A stretch of DNA of 64,000 bases from Natrialba magadii ATCC 43099 (GCF_000025625.1 NC_013922.1:744001-808000), one strand, 5' to 3'. Positions 51,749-61,431 are shown, counted from the first letter of the stretch. Numbers and translations: made by a program. Notes: generated by a model not told the origin, from the letters alone.

Positions 51749-54520
51749 ATGAGTGAAGATCGATCGAATCAGCCGGCGGAGACACAAGGAGAGACGGCAT
51801 CAGAGGCGTCGTCATCGGAGAGTGGTGGCGCCGGTGTGAGCCTCTTTGGGACCCTCAGTGATCGGCTCGGCTCGCTCGGTGGTGGCTCCGGTAGCGGCTC
51901 CAGTGGTGGCTCGGATGGTGGCTCCGGTAGTGGCTCCAGTGGTGGTTCGGATGGTGGCTCCGGTAGCGGCTCCAGTGGTGGTTCGGATGGTGGCTCCGGT
52001 AGTGTCTCCAGTGGTGGCTCGGATGGTGGCTCGGACGGCGGATCGCGTGGCGATGACCCGTTTACCCGCCGAGTCAATCCCCTGATCACCAACCGCCCGT
52101 GGACCATCGTCGCTGTCTTTCTCCTGCTGACGGGTGTCTTCCTCGGCGGTGCACTAGCTGGTGGCGCGGGACAGGAAGCCGGTGCTGACCAATTCACCGA
52201 AGATACCGAGGCCTACGAAGCGTTCGAGGACATGCAAGAGAACTTCGACCGTGGTGACCGGTCGAGCGGTGGCACGTCGGCACAGCTATTCATCACGGAC
52301 GATCGAAACGTCCTGTCGGAGCAGAGTCTATTGCGGATGCTCGAGTTCCAGGACCGGATCGAGAACGACGGCGACCTTCGGGTTGTCTCGAGTACCAGTC
52401 CGGCTTCCCTCGTCGCCACGCAACTCGATCCGTCGGCGACGACGCCCGAAGAACAGTACCGGGCGGTCGACAGAGCGTCGCAACGCCAGCTCGATGAGGC
52501 GATTGCGACAGCCGACGAGACGAGTGGGCTGCCGGTAAGTACGGACTTCACTCGCTCGTCGGCGAGTGCGAACGTCGCACAGATCGCGGTCACGTACGAT
52601 ACGCCACCGATGGCGGAGACGGGTGACTACGCGAACCTGCAGTTCGAGACACAGGATCTGGCGAACGAGATAGACGGCTTCGACACTGACGACAACGTCG
52701 TCATCTTCGGTGATGCGATTCTCGAGGAGGAGACCTTACAGTTGCTCGGCGACACATCGATCGTCGTCTTCCCGGCAGCGATCATTTTGATCCTGTTCTT
52801 CCTGCTCGTCGCCTACCGTGATCCGATCGACCTCGGTCTCGGACTCGTCGCATTGGTGATGACGATGATCTGGACGTTCGGGTTCATGGGATTCGCCCAG
52901 ATCCCGTTCTCGGATTCACTGATCACCGTCTTCCCGCTGTTGCTCGCTGTCGGAATCGACTTCGGGATTCATATCATTAACCGGTATCGCGAGGAGCGCA
53001 CGACCGGTGTCCCGATCGGAGAGGCAATGCAGATTACGACCGGACAGTTGACGACGGCGTTGCTCATCGTCACCCTGACGACGGTCTTCAGTTTCGGTGC
53101 GAATCTGCTCAGCGACATGACCCGCGACTTCGGGATCGTGGCTGCTTCGGGAATCATCTTCACCTTCCTCATCTTCGGCGTCTTCTTGCCAGCAGGGAAG
53201 GTCGGGTTCGACCGGCTCCGCGAGGGGACCCGGTTTCCCGAGTTTGGATCGACGCCGCTCGGAAGCGAGCAGTCGTTCCTGGGACGGGTGCTCCCGGTCG
53301 GCGTCCACATCGCTCGGGTGGTGCCCGTGCTCTTCCTGGTCTCGATGCTCGTGATCGGTGCAAGTGCTGCAGCGTACGGAACGGGCGTCGACACCGAGTT
53401 CGACGATGAGGCGTTCTTCCCCGACGAAGAACGGATGGAGCAGTACGAGTCGCTCCCTGAGCCGTTTTCGGCAGGTGACTACACGTTCCTGACAGTCCTC
53501 GACCACCTAGAGGAGGACTTCGAGCAGGGGCTCGAGGGGTCCGTAACAGTGTACATAGAGGACCCAGGGCTCAGAGACGACAACGCGCTCAGAGAGCTCG
53601 ATCAGGCGCTACAGAATCCACCAGACGCCTTCGAGTCGGACGGCAGGGAAGCGGATGCGGACAGCCTGATCGATACGATCGAGGCGCAGGCAGCCGCCGA
53701 TCCAGCGTTCGACGCGACGGTGACGCGATACGACAGTAGCGGCGACGAGATACCAGACCGTGAGCTTGACGCCGTCTACGACGCGCTGTTCGACGCCGCT
53801 CCGGACGAGACTGCAGACCGCATGACGACCGACCGGAGCGCCACACGAATCGATATTCAGGTGGATGTCGACGCCGAACAGGATGAGGCCGTCGCTGCGG
53901 CGACCGAGGTCGCAAACGAGATGACACTCGATGCAACGGCAACCGGCCAACTCGTGCTATTCGAGACCGTCATCGAGCAGACGACCGACTCGTCGATCAC
54001 CAGCCTGTTCGTCGCGTTTGTGTTGACAATCGTCTTCCTCGTGCTCTCGTACTGGTGGCTCGAGGGACGGGCCATCTACGGCGTCATCAATCTCATTCCG
54101 GTGTTGCTCGCCGTCGCGTTACTTGCAGGATCGATGCGGGTATTCGACATCCCACTCAGTCCGATCAACGCGCCGATCCTCTCGGTCTCGATTGGACTCG
54201 GCGTCGACTACACGGTTCACCTGATGCACCGATTCGTCGACGAGTACGAGGAACGCGACGATACCCACGAGGCGCTGCTCGTGACCGTGCAGGGAACCGG
54301 TGGCGCGCTCACCGGCAGTATGCTCACGACCGTCTGTGGCCTCGGCGTACTGTACCTCGCGCTCATCCCACTGATCATGGAGTTCGGCCTGCTGCTCGCA
54401 CTCGGCGTCTTCTACGCCTGGTTCACGTCGATTCTCGTCCTCCCATCGGTCGTGATCGTCTGGGACCGACTCGAGCAACGCTACGGGGAACTCGAGTGGT
54501 TCCCGTCGGCGACGGCGTAG
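51749..54520 (+). CDS. MMPL/RND-superfamily exporter (HAE3-type)
   Basis: 923 residues. The first ~105 residues are hydrophilic and contain a Gly/Ser/Asp repeat (about 45-105). Twelve membrane helices fall in two halves, each with a large extracytoplasmic domain (after the first helix near 115-140 and again near 540). RND signatures include FPLLLAVGIDFGIHIINRY in the first half and ISVSIGLGVDYTVHLMHRF-type sequence in the second, carrying the proton-relay aspartates. Likely exports lipids or amphiphilic compounds; probably controlled by the TetR gene upstream. Confidence 0.9.
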   Translation: MSEDRSNQPAETQGETASEASSSESGGAGVSLFGTLSDRLGSLGGGSGSGSSGGSDGGSGSGSSGGSDGGSGSGSSGGSDGGSGSVSSGGSDGGSDGGSRGDDPFTRRVNPLITNRPWTIVAVFLLLTGVFLGGALAGGAGQEAGADQFTEDTEAYEAFEDMQENFDRGDRSSGGTSAQLFITDDRNVLSEQSLLRMLEFQDRIENDGDLRVVSSTSPASLVATQLDPSATTPEEQYRAVDRASQRQLDEAIATADETSGLPVSTDFTRSSASANVAQIAVTYDTPPMAETGDYANLQFETQDLANEIDGFDTDDNVVIFGDAILEEETLQLLGDTSIVVFPAAIILILFFLLVAYRDPIDLGLGLVALVMTMIWTFGFMGFAQIPFSDSLITVFPLLLAVGIDFGIHIINRYREERTTGVPIGEAMQITTGQLTTALLIVTLTTVFSFGANLLSDMTRDFGIVAASGIIFTFLIFGVFLPAGKVGFDRLREGTRFPEFGSTPLGSEQSFLGRVLPVGVHIARVVPVLFLVSMLVIGASAAAYGTGVDTEFDDEAFFPDEERMEQYESLPEPFSAGDYTFLTVLDHLEEDFEQGLEGSVTVYIEDPGLRDDNALRELDQALQNPPDAFESDGREADADSLIDTIEAQAAADPAFDATVTRYDSSGDEIPDRELDAVYDALFDAAPDETADRMTTDRSATRIDIQVDVDAEQDEAVAAATEVANEMTLDATATGQLVLFETVIEQTTDSSITSLFVAFVLTIVFLVLSYWWLEGRAIYGVINLIPVLLAVALLAGSMRVFDIPLSPINAPILSVSIGLGVDYTVHLMHRFVDEYEERDDTHEALLVTVQGTGGALTGSMLTTVCGLGVLYLALIPLIMEFGLLLALGVFYAWFTSILVLPSVVIVWDRLEQRYGELEWFPSATA
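51889..52040 (+). repeat. 36-bp Gly/Ser-coding repeat in the exporter gene
   Basis: Four near-perfect 36-nt units encode Gly-Ser-Gly-Ser-Ser-Gly-Gly-Ser-Asp-Gly-Gly-Ser-type linkers. The reading frame is preserved in all copies, so this is an expandable linker in the cytoplasmic N-terminus. Confidence 0.85.
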
Positions 54521-54692
54521 TCGGGAGTGGGAGCTGGGATCGGGGTGGTTTCTGGTTTCTGTTCCGGTTCCAGGCCGGTTCGGACTCCGGGTCCGACTCC
54601 GACTCCGACTCCGGCTCCGACTCTGGCACCAATTTCAATTCGGTCGGCGTCTGCCAGCCAGTATTCTACCACTCACAACAGCGCAGGGTCGT

Positions 54693-55211
54693 CTATGCCC
54701 GTCTCGCACCGGAGCGACGACGGTTGAGAAACCAGACCACGAGCGCACTCGCACCCGCAACGAGCGCCGGCCACCGATCGCTGCTCAGGAACAGGTCCGC
54801 CGCCGGGAAGCGGTAGTCCGAAATCGGCCAGAACACCGCATAGGAGTAGCCTGTGGCAGTCACGAGCACGATATCGAGGATGTGGTGAGAGACGACCCCG
54901 ACGACGATGAGGGCGAGCGCCCGCCGTCGGAGCTTCGGTGCGACGAACAATGATCCAAGCAATGCGACGATGAGCGTTCCAACCAGCGTGTGCAGCGGTG
55001 CCCAGGAGAACGGAACCCCGAGCAGGAACGAGACCGCCGGATCCGGGAGTAGCAACTCGATCTTGACGAAGTCGGGTGCGAGTGCACCGATCATCACCAG
55101 TGTCACGTGCGCCGGTCGCATCCACTCGTAACGCATCGACAACAGCGAGCCGATCACGTACCCTGCCAGCACGTGCGTCAAGACGTCAGCCACGGCGCTC
55201 ACCCCGATCAT
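54693..55211 (-). CDS. YdjM-like membrane-bound metal-dependent hydrolase
   Basis: 172 residues from ATG 55211 (the frame extends to 55241). The conserved His/Asp positions of the family are visible: DVLTHVLAGYVIGSL, GALAPDFVK, APLHTLVGTL and VSHHILDI, within four to five hydrophobic segments. Overlaps the end of the upstream gene by 26 bp. Function unassigned. Confidence 0.75.
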   Translation of the reverse strand: MIGVSAVADVLTHVLAGYVIGSLLSMRYEWMRPAHVTLVMIGALAPDFVKIELLLPDPAVSFLLGVPFSWAPLHTLVGTLIVALLGSLFVAPKLRRRALALIVVGVVSHHILDIVLVTATGYSYAVFWPISDYRFPAADLFLSSDRWPALVAGASALVVWFLNRRRSGARRA

Positions 55212-55782
55212 CGCTCTTGGTGAACGATTGGACTCTCGCAAGCCCGCCCGAGAACTGATTCGAGAGCCAGCCCGTCACAGACGGCCGCTGCTCTCGCGGC
55301 ACGAACGCCAGCCGTGTCCGGTCGAACCGCCACCCGCACACGAACCGGCCGACGACCCACAGGCCACCGAGAGCCGACACCGCGTACATATACTGCATCT
55401 CGCTCGACTGCCTGGCGATCGTTCGATCCGCGACCAGCGTCGACTCGTCCTCGAGTGTTCCGTAAGCAGCAAGCTGGTCACCGGACTCGAGTGGGTCATC
55501 AGTATTCACCAGTGCATTTTCGGCATCGACGACGGTAAACTGGCCGTAGCCACTGGCTCTGGTTGCGATGACGACGGGATCAGTGCTGACGACTTCGCCC
55601 CCAAGGGTGACTTCGGAACCGACGTAGGCGGCTCGATCCTGTGGGACGTCGGTTTCGTCGGGGCCCGGCTGTTCCATCGGCTCGGCTGGCGATGCGCCGG
55701 CCCAGACCATGAGTCCAAAGAGGAGCGCAAACAAGAGCAGAGCTGCGAGCAGACGGCCGCGCTGTCCGAACGGTTCCGCCAT
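55186..55782 (-). CDS. OB-fold membrane-anchored protein
   Basis: 198 residues from ATG 55782. An N-terminal membrane segment (LLAALLLFALLFGLMVWAGA) is followed by an OB-like beta domain (AYVGSEVTLGGEVVSTDPVVIAT, in part; GYGQFTVVDAENALVNTDDPLESGDQLAAYGTL, in part), then a second hydrophobic stretch (MYAVSALGGLWVVGRFVCG) and a basic tail. It lies 80 bp downstream of nosD. A general CcmE-like or stalk function is possible but not supported by a heme-binding motif. Confidence 0.7.
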   Translation of the reverse strand: MAEPFGQRGRLLAALLLFALLFGLMVWAGASPAEPMEQPGPDETDVPQDRAAYVGSEVTLGGEVVSTDPVVIATRASGYGQFTVVDAENALVNTDDPLESGDQLAAYGTLEDESTLVADRTIARQSSEMQYMYAVSALGGLWVVGRFVCGWRFDRTRLAFVPREQRPSVTGWLSNQFSGGLARVQSFTKSDDRGERRG

Positions 55783-55861
55783 GTGTTCGATGGATAGAAC
55801 GGCAGGGATGGAATAGGTTTTCTGATCCGGGTAGCCCAATTGGCGGGTTGAGTGGGGCTAC

Positions 55862-57880
55862 TTAGCAGGTTCGTTCCGGCGGCTCCCACTCCGTGCGTTC
55901 GAGCAGGTCTGGATTCGCCGGTTCGCAAAGCGGCGCGCGATCGACGATGCTCTCAGATCGCATGCCCGAGACCGCCCCCTCGAACATCGAACGGGCATCG
56001 ATTGCCGGCGCACGAGTGAGTGTTGGGGTGCCATCCACGCGATGGAGACGCTTGTCGACCGGATCCGTCGGTGCGTACGAGCGCTCAAGGGTAGCCCCGT
56101 CGGTGACAGTCCCTGTGTCCGATCCCGGTACGCCGATAGCACCGTGCCAGAAGTTCCCTTTGCCGTCCTCACTCCAGACTCGAAGTGTACCGAGCCGAGC
56201 ATTGGCGTGTTCGTCGTTCCCGACAAAGTCGTTTCCAGTCACCTCATTGGTCGGGAGCATGTGATTAGCCTGCACGCCCTGGACGTTGTCCGCGAGGACG
56301 TTTCCCTCATAGATGGAGTTCCCGGCACCGGTGGTCAGACCGACCTGTGTGTTGGTGACGAGGTTGTCTGCAACGTACGAGCGTGAGCCTGCCATGAGGA
56401 TTCCCTGTGAGGCGTTCCGAACCTCGTTGCCGACAACAGCATTGTGTTCGGGACTGGTCATCACGTCAATCCCTGTCGAGATCGGGTCCTCGATCCGGTT
56501 GTCTGCAATCAGGGTATTCGAGGTGTACATCAGGTGGACGCCGATCCGGTTGTTCTCGAGTTCGTTATTCCGGAACACGATCCCGTCCGAGCGGTGGAGA
56601 TAGATTCCGTCACGACCGCCGGTGAGTGTCGAGTCTTCGACGATGGCGTTCGGCGAGCGGATCGTCGTGACGGCCATGTAACTGTCACTCCAGTGGTCGC
56701 TGCCGTGGACGGAGACGTTCCGAACGACGCTCTCGGGCGCGTCCCGGAGCAAGACACCGGTCGCCGGTGTCTCGATCGTTACGTTCTCGACCAGCGCGTT
56801 CGGTGCCTCGTCGAGTTCGACGCCGGCATCACTCTGGCCGTACGCCATCTCGAGGGCGTCGTCGACGTCACGATCTTCGTCCTCGTCTGGTTCGGTCGTG
56901 TTGCCGACGCCGTCGATCCGCAGGTCTGCGACCGCCGCACGGTCGGATGTGAGCACAAGGACGGAGCCATCACCGTTGCCACGGAGAGTTGTTACAGCGC
57001 TGGTTTCGTTTCCGTCACCATTACCGTCACCGTCAGAACCACTATCTGTGCCACTGTCACCGGTACCCTGTCCAACGATCGTGATCGGCCGGTCCACCTC
57101 AATCTCATCCGGCACCTCGTGGACACCCTCGGGAACGATAACCGTCGATTCCGCCGGCGCAATTTCGACGGCCTCCTCGAGCGTGGCTGCGTCCTCGCCA
57201 ACGACGACCGCAACGGAGCGATCCCGAAGCGTCGTCGTCTCCGCGACCAGTTCGTCGGCGTGGGCATGGCGCTGCACGGCGCGATCCCGGACCACGTCCG
57301 CGTCGTCGATCTCGAACTCGTACTCGAGTAGGTTCTCCCAGCCGACGACGGTCCCGCCGTGGTTATCGACGAACGTGTCAGCGTCCGCGCGGTCGCTGAA
57401 AGGAACGACCGTCTCGCCTGCAGGCGTTCGAGCCTCGCTGTTGACGACGAATACTGCCGACTCGGCATCAATCCAGTCTGTGGATCCGTCCGTGAGCGTT
57501 GGATATCCCTCCGCGGTGAGTTGCACGTCGTCACTGGCGCCATAGTCCGTGACGTACACCGCGAGTGGGTAGCCAAAGCGCTCCTCGTGGTCGGGTGTGT
57601 CGTATGCGTCGACGAATCGTTCGACGCCGCGGTAGCCGACAACGTACTCGTACTGGGAGTAGAACACCTGTGCTTTCGGTACGTCGATCTCGTCAGAGCC
57701 GTCCGCATCGTCCACGTTCTCGAGGACGACACCCGTAGTAACGGTATCGTGGAACGGAACCGGGTCTGTGGTGTCGGGTCCCGAGCCAGCATCGACGGCG
57801 AAGAGTCCGACGACTCCGGCGAGGGCGATCACGACGACGAAAAGAACCGAAATCGAAAGGAGACGACGGAAGGAAACCAT
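55862..57880 (-). CDS. nosD: NosD-type right-handed beta-helix protein with NosL-like domain
   Basis: 672 residues from ATG 57880 (a TTG-started frame runs to 57916). The signal/anchor segment ISVLFVVVIALAGVVGLF is followed by a NosL-like portion (SDRADADTFVDNHGGTVVGWENLL, in part) and, from about residue 230, NosD/CASH repeats (GEDAATLEEAVEIAPAESTVIVPEGVHEVP, in part; NRIGVHLMYTSNTLIADNRIEDP, in part; NEVTGNDFVGN). NosD participates in copper-site assembly of nitrous oxide reductase. Here nosF and nosY do not follow, so the gene is separated from its usual operon. Confidence 0.85.
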   Translation of the reverse strand: MVSFRRLLSISVLFVVVIALAGVVGLFAVDAGSGPDTTDPVPFHDTVTTGVVLENVDDADGSDEIDVPKAQVFYSQYEYVVGYRGVERFVDAYDTPDHEERFGYPLAVYVTDYGASDDVQLTAEGYPTLTDGSTDWIDAESAVFVVNSEARTPAGETVVPFSDRADADTFVDNHGGTVVGWENLLEYEFEIDDADVVRDRAVQRHAHADELVAETTTLRDRSVAVVVGEDAATLEEAVEIAPAESTVIVPEGVHEVPDEIEVDRPITIVGQGTGDSGTDSGSDGDGNGDGNETSAVTTLRGNGDGSVLVLTSDRAAVADLRIDGVGNTTEPDEDEDRDVDDALEMAYGQSDAGVELDEAPNALVENVTIETPATGVLLRDAPESVVRNVSVHGSDHWSDSYMAVTTIRSPNAIVEDSTLTGGRDGIYLHRSDGIVFRNNELENNRIGVHLMYTSNTLIADNRIEDPISTGIDVMTSPEHNAVVGNEVRNASQGILMAGSRSYVADNLVTNTQVGLTTGAGNSIYEGNVLADNVQGVQANHMLPTNEVTGNDFVGNDEHANARLGTLRVWSEDGKGNFWHGAIGVPGSDTGTVTDGATLERSYAPTDPVDKRLHRVDGTPTLTRAPAIDARSMFEGAVSGMRSESIVDRAPLCEPANPDLLERTEWEPPERTC

Positions 57881-57993
57881 CGGTAGCGTTGCCCGTTTCT
57901 GGGCGGGCCGACACAATAGGTGGTCTGGTACGGTTATCGAAGTATCGGACGTTCAAGCCCGCAACACCCGCGATATGTGGCGCTCGATCGTGA

Positions 57994-58203
57994 TGGTTTT
58001 ACCGGGACCTCGTATCGGTACTGGCAGATCCACGCCTGTCCACGCGGTGGCGTCGATTCTCGGTCTTCGATGACGAGGAACGAACCGTGGCGTACGACGA
58101 CCGCGATGCGGACGACGTCATCGAGTTCTTCGAGGTCGACCAAGATCGTGCGTGGATCTACCGCGACCCCGGCGAAGAGCCGATTCAGCGCGTTCTAGAG
58201 TGG
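57994..58203 (+). pseudogene. Possible small gene remnant (low confidence)
   Basis: In the plus strand between NosD and the TauE/SafE gene, an open frame reads RWRRFSVFDDEERTVAYDDRD-, ADDVIEFFEVDQDRAWIYRDPGEE, a protein-like acidic sequence typical of haloarchaea. There is a stop immediately upstream (57991) and no clear start except a GTG at 58087, and the frame then runs antisense into the convergent gene. It may be a decayed small gene. Confidence 0.3.
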
Positions 58204-59061
58204 CTGATAGTGCGGCAGCGGGACGTGCGGAAGGTGAATACCGAGCGTCGCGAGTCCGTGCTGGAGTGGAATGTACCCGAGCACGACGAACGCGAGCCCG
58301 AGCACACGGTGGAGTTTTATTCTGGTTTCGGGGCTGAGCGACTGAAACAGCGTTCCGTACACGAACATCGACGGCACCGTTCCCAGTCCGAGTGCGGCAA
58401 GCGCGAGGACGCCACCCGACGGCGACCCCTGTACGAATGCGTAGAGAAACGCCGGGTACAGCAATGGGCAGGGAAGCAGTCCGTGTGCCGCGCCGAGCCC
58501 GGCGATCCGGCTATCACCGACCCAGGAGTCGACGTTCGCGAGGAGTCGGCCGTGAACCCGCTCGAGGAGCGGCTGAACGAGCGGGAGGGTAACCGAGCCG
58601 CCAATGAGACCGCGCCCGGCGAGGTAGTGGATCCCCATCACGACGATCAGCGTACCGACGACGATGCCGGCGACCGCGTGAACGTCGGTCGCGACGGCGG
58701 TCACCGCCTGTGGGGAGACGAAGACCAGCGACCCCGCGAGGCCGAACAGTCCGCCAATGGCTGCGTAGCTGACCGTCCGGCCGAGGTTGAATAGCGCGTG
58801 CTGTTTGACCATGCCCACCGTCAGTTCGTTTCGGGCTGACGATCCGCCGTTCTGTGCGCGCAGCCGATCCGAGTACGTCGTCACTAGCGGCCCACACATT
58901 CCCAGACAGTGTGCGCCACCCAGGAGTCCAATCAGCGCGAAGACGACGATACTGACCGGTTCCATTGCGGTCGGATCGAGCGCCGGGTCGTAACACTGAT
59001 CGAGGACGATCCGCGGGACCGGAATCGACTCGAGTCCGAACCCGTTGACGAGTCTCGCCAT
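58195..59061 (-). CDS. TauE/SafE-type membrane protein (cytochrome/copper maturation type)
   Basis: 288 residues from ATG 59061, 3 nt after the Sco stop. Six hydrophobic segments. The first carries GGAHCLGMCGPLVT with H51, C52 and C56, the pattern of the SafE-type proteins encoded near cytochrome oxidase or copper-handling genes; the middle has GLGAAHGLLPCPLLYPAFLYA (in part). Internal ATG at M33 is an alternative start. Probable role in copper delivery or cofactor maturation, judged from its Sco and Nos neighbours. Confidence 0.78.
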   Translation of the reverse strand: MARLVNGFGLESIPVPRIVLDQCYDPALDPTAMEPVSIVVFALIGLLGGAHCLGMCGPLVTTYSDRLRAQNGGSSARNELTVGMVKQHALFNLGRTVSYAAIGGLFGLAGSLVFVSPQAVTAVATDVHAVAGIVVGTLIVVMGIHYLAGRGLIGGSVTLPLVQPLLERVHGRLLANVDSWVGDSRIAGLGAAHGLLPCPLLYPAFLYAFVQGSPSGGVLALAALGLGTVPSMFVYGTLFQSLSPETRIKLHRVLGLAFVVLGYIPLQHGLATLGIHLPHVPLPHYQPL

Positions 59062-59064
59062 AGA

Positions 59065-59736
59065 TTACTCGTGACCGTCGAGAACCTGCTCGAGATCGTC
59101 CGTGATTCGTACCGGATCAGGGTCGTCACCCCGATAGGCCCGCTCGACGTATCCGTTGGGGTTGACGAGGAACGTGACCGTGATATGCATAAAGTCGTAC
59201 TCGTCCCCGAGTTCTTCGCGCTCGAACGGAATTCCGAGATCGTCATAGACGACAGATTGGGCCATCTCGTGGTCTTCGGGACGGAGATAGTGCCAGTTGT
59301 CCGCTTCGTAATTGATACCGAAGGTGTCGGAGTGGTCCTGAAGCGCGTCGCCAGTGTCACGCTCGGGGTCGAACGTGATCGCGAGGATTCGAGTCTCGTC
59401 CCCGAGTCCGCGCTCGGCGGCGTTCGTCTGGACTTGAGAAATTGAATTCATCAGCGGAACGCACTCGTCCGGACAAGACGCGAAAAAGGCGGTTACAACG
59501 AGTGCGTCCTCAAGAGCGGACACGTCGACGGTCGTCTCGCCGATCGGGTCCTCGAGTTCGAACGCCGGGAACGGGTCACCGTAAGTCGGGTACAGGGATT
59601 CGCTCTGGATGTCCTCCTCGGGTGGCGCAAGGACGGCGTGCTCGGATGACTCGTCATCTAGCATGCCGGTCAGGCAACCGGCGACGGCGGTTAGCCCGGT
59701 CGTCACTCCGACGGTCAACGCACGGCGGCGATTCAT
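59065..59736 (-). CDS. Sco1/SenC-family copper-handling lipoprotein
   Basis: 223 residues. Lipobox TAVAGC at C21, then the thioredoxin-fold Sco motif with FFASCPDEC (C88 and C92), LAITFDPERDT and the downstream histidine in DFMHITVTFLVNPNG. Sco proteins deliver copper to oxidase CuA sites. It leads a minus-strand run with the TauE/SafE gene. Confidence 0.9.
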   Translation of the reverse strand: MNRRRALTVGVTTGLTAVAGCLTGMLDDESSEHAVLAPPEEDIQSESLYPTYGDPFPAFELEDPIGETTVDVSALEDALVVTAFFASCPDECVPLMNSISQVQTNAAERGLGDETRILAITFDPERDTGDALQDHSDTFGINYEADNWHYLRPEDHEMAQSVVYDDLGIPFEREELGDEYDFMHITVTFLVNPNGYVERAYRGDDPDPVRITDDLEQVLDGHE

Positions 59737-59883
59737 TACGAGTGTCTATCGACTGGACCGGCAAGTAGCGTCTGGTGCAACGGTCGAATACGGGCCGAAG
59801 AAGTGCGCTTCTATCGGGTTGTCGACACAGATTTTCGGCGACCGTACCAGATTCAACTTATTCGGTAGGTACATAGGCCCGGT

Positions 59884-60501
59884 ATGGACGAGCAGATATC
59901 TGGGACGGATCGAGATGGAGGCGTCGCTGAGACGGGAAGAAAACACGCTCGCCGAACCGTTCTGGTTGGCGCGACCAGTGTCGGGGTCGCGGCGCTTGCT
60001 GGCTGTCTTGGCGAAGACGATGACGTACCCGAGCCGATTACGATCGACAGCGATCAGATCTGCGACCATTGCACGATGCAGATCGGGCGGCATCCGGGTC
60101 CAGTTGGACAGACTCATTATGACGATCCGGAAGACGTTGTCGACGAGGAGCGGCCGGCGCAGTTCTGCAGTTCGACCTGTGCCTACACCCACACGTTCGA
60201 GCAAGAGGACGCAGGCCACGATCCCACCGTTATATATCTGACCGACTACTCCACCGTCGACTACGATGTCGAGTTCGACGACGATATCGAGGAAATAAGT
60301 AGTCACCTCGCGGTCGACGCGTTTGCGAGCGCCGATAGACTCACGATGGTCGTCGATAGCGACGTTCAGGGTGCTATGGGGCCGTCGATGATCGGGTTTA
60401 GCGACGCCGACGAAGCCGAGGAGTTCCAGGGCGAGTATGGCGGTGACCTGTACGAACACGCAGATGTGACCGCCGAGCTGGTGATCTCTCTGCTTGGATA
60501 A
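59884..60501 (+). CDS. nosL: NosL-like copper-binding lipoprotein 1
   Basis: 205 residues. Twin-arginine-like KHARRTVLVGA, lipobox ALAGC (C41), then C60-x-x-C63-x-M65 and CSSTC (C95/C99) matching the NosL copper site. The C-terminal part (GPSMIGFSDADEAEEFQGEYGG, in part) is the characteristic NosL ending. It diverges from the Sco gene across a 147-bp region and probably works with NosD. Confidence 0.85.
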   Translation: MDEQISGTDRDGGVAETGRKHARRTVLVGATSVGVAALAGCLGEDDDVPEPITIDSDQICDHCTMQIGRHPGPVGQTHYDDPEDVVDEERPAQFCSSTCAYTHTFEQEDAGHDPTVIYLTDYSTVDYDVEFDDDIEEISSHLAVDAFASADRLTMVVDSDVQGAMGPSMIGFSDADEAEEFQGEYGGDLYEHADVTAELVISLLG

Positions 60502-60744
60502 CGTCGCTCGCGGGATCGCCGCTCCTGCTGAGAGATGAGATGCCTTCGTCGTCTCGAACCGCATAAGAGAACTGGTTCGAAGGCCGAAACAGGACGTTGA
60601 TAGAATAACTCCCACCCAACCTCCAGAATCTAGTGTTCCAGATCGGCCACTAACCGTTCTAAGAACTGATTTTTGGTTTGGTCTCCGAATGCGTTCGACG
60701 GAAGTACCAGATATCGTTTATAATCCGTCTGCGACCGTTAGGAT

Positions 60745-61431
60745 ATGGAAGGCAACTCCAGGTACAAGCGTCGCCGTGTGATTGGTCTAATCGGTACGGG
60801 AACAGTAGTTAGTGTTGCAGGCTGTCTCACTGACGATACAGAAGACGATGGCGTCCCCAATGACAGCGACGGGACGGACGACGAACCAGCATCGGGAGCC
60901 GACGACGACGGAGAAGAAGGTACCGGAGAGGATGATGCTGATTCAGCGGACAAGGAAGGCGACAACGAAGAGACCAGCGAAGAGGCAGCGTTTCCCGCCG
61001 ACAGGAAGTGTGCTGTCTGCAACATGGTTGCCAAAGAGTATCCCGACTGGAACGCCCAGTTGGTCCACGAGGACGGTCACCGCGAGTTTTTCTGCTCTGC
61101 GGGCTGTATGGCCGCCTATTATGCCGCTCCAGAGGAGTTCGACGGACCGGACACAGACGTCGAAAACGTTTGGGTTACTGACTACGAGACAGGCGAACTC
61201 GTCGACGCATCGGACGCAGTCTTCGTCCGCGTGACCGACCCTGATCATGTCGACGACATCATGATGAGGAACCCCACACCGTTTGCTGATCAAAGCGACG
61301 CTCAGGCGTTCGTGAACGAGTTTGACGAGTACGACGAAGACGATATCCTCGATCTCGAGGCGTTCGACAGGAGCCTTGCGGAGTACTACCGTGGGCGCTT
61401 CTTCGAGGAACCGGATAGCGACGACGACTGA
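60745..61431 (+). CDS. nosL: NosL-like copper-binding lipoprotein 2
   Basis: 228 residues. Lipobox SVAGC (C27), a ~50-residue acidic linker, then CAVCNM (C89/C92/M94), HREFFCSAGCMAAYY (C117/C121) and the C-terminal ADQSDAQAFVNEFDEYDED segment. Closer to canonical NosL than copy 1. Separated from it by a 243-bp region with no supported gene. Confidence 0.88.
   Translation: MEGNSRYKRRRVIGLIGTGTVVSVAGCLTDDTEDDGVPNDSDGTDDEPASGADDDGEEGTGEDDADSADKEGDNEETSEEAAFPADRKCAVCNMVAKEYPDWNAQLVHEDGHREFFCSAGCMAAYYAAPEEFDGPDTDVENVWVTDYETGELVDASDAVFVRVTDPDHVDDIMMRNPTPFADQSDAQAFVNEFDEYDEDDILDLEAFDRSLAEYYRGRFFEEPDSDDD

Noticed and set aside
51889-52040. CRISPR-like repeats in the exporter gene
   Set aside because: Contiguous 36-bp Gly/Ser-coding units without unique spacers.
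58204-58794. Plus-strand ORF continuing from the NosD gap
   Set aside because: Beyond 58203 it is antisense to the SafE-type gene, which has a clear membrane topology and metal-site motif.
55862-61431. Functional nitrous oxide reductase operon
   Set aside because: Neither nosZ nor the NosF/NosY transporter genes are present, so only accessory functions can be claimed.
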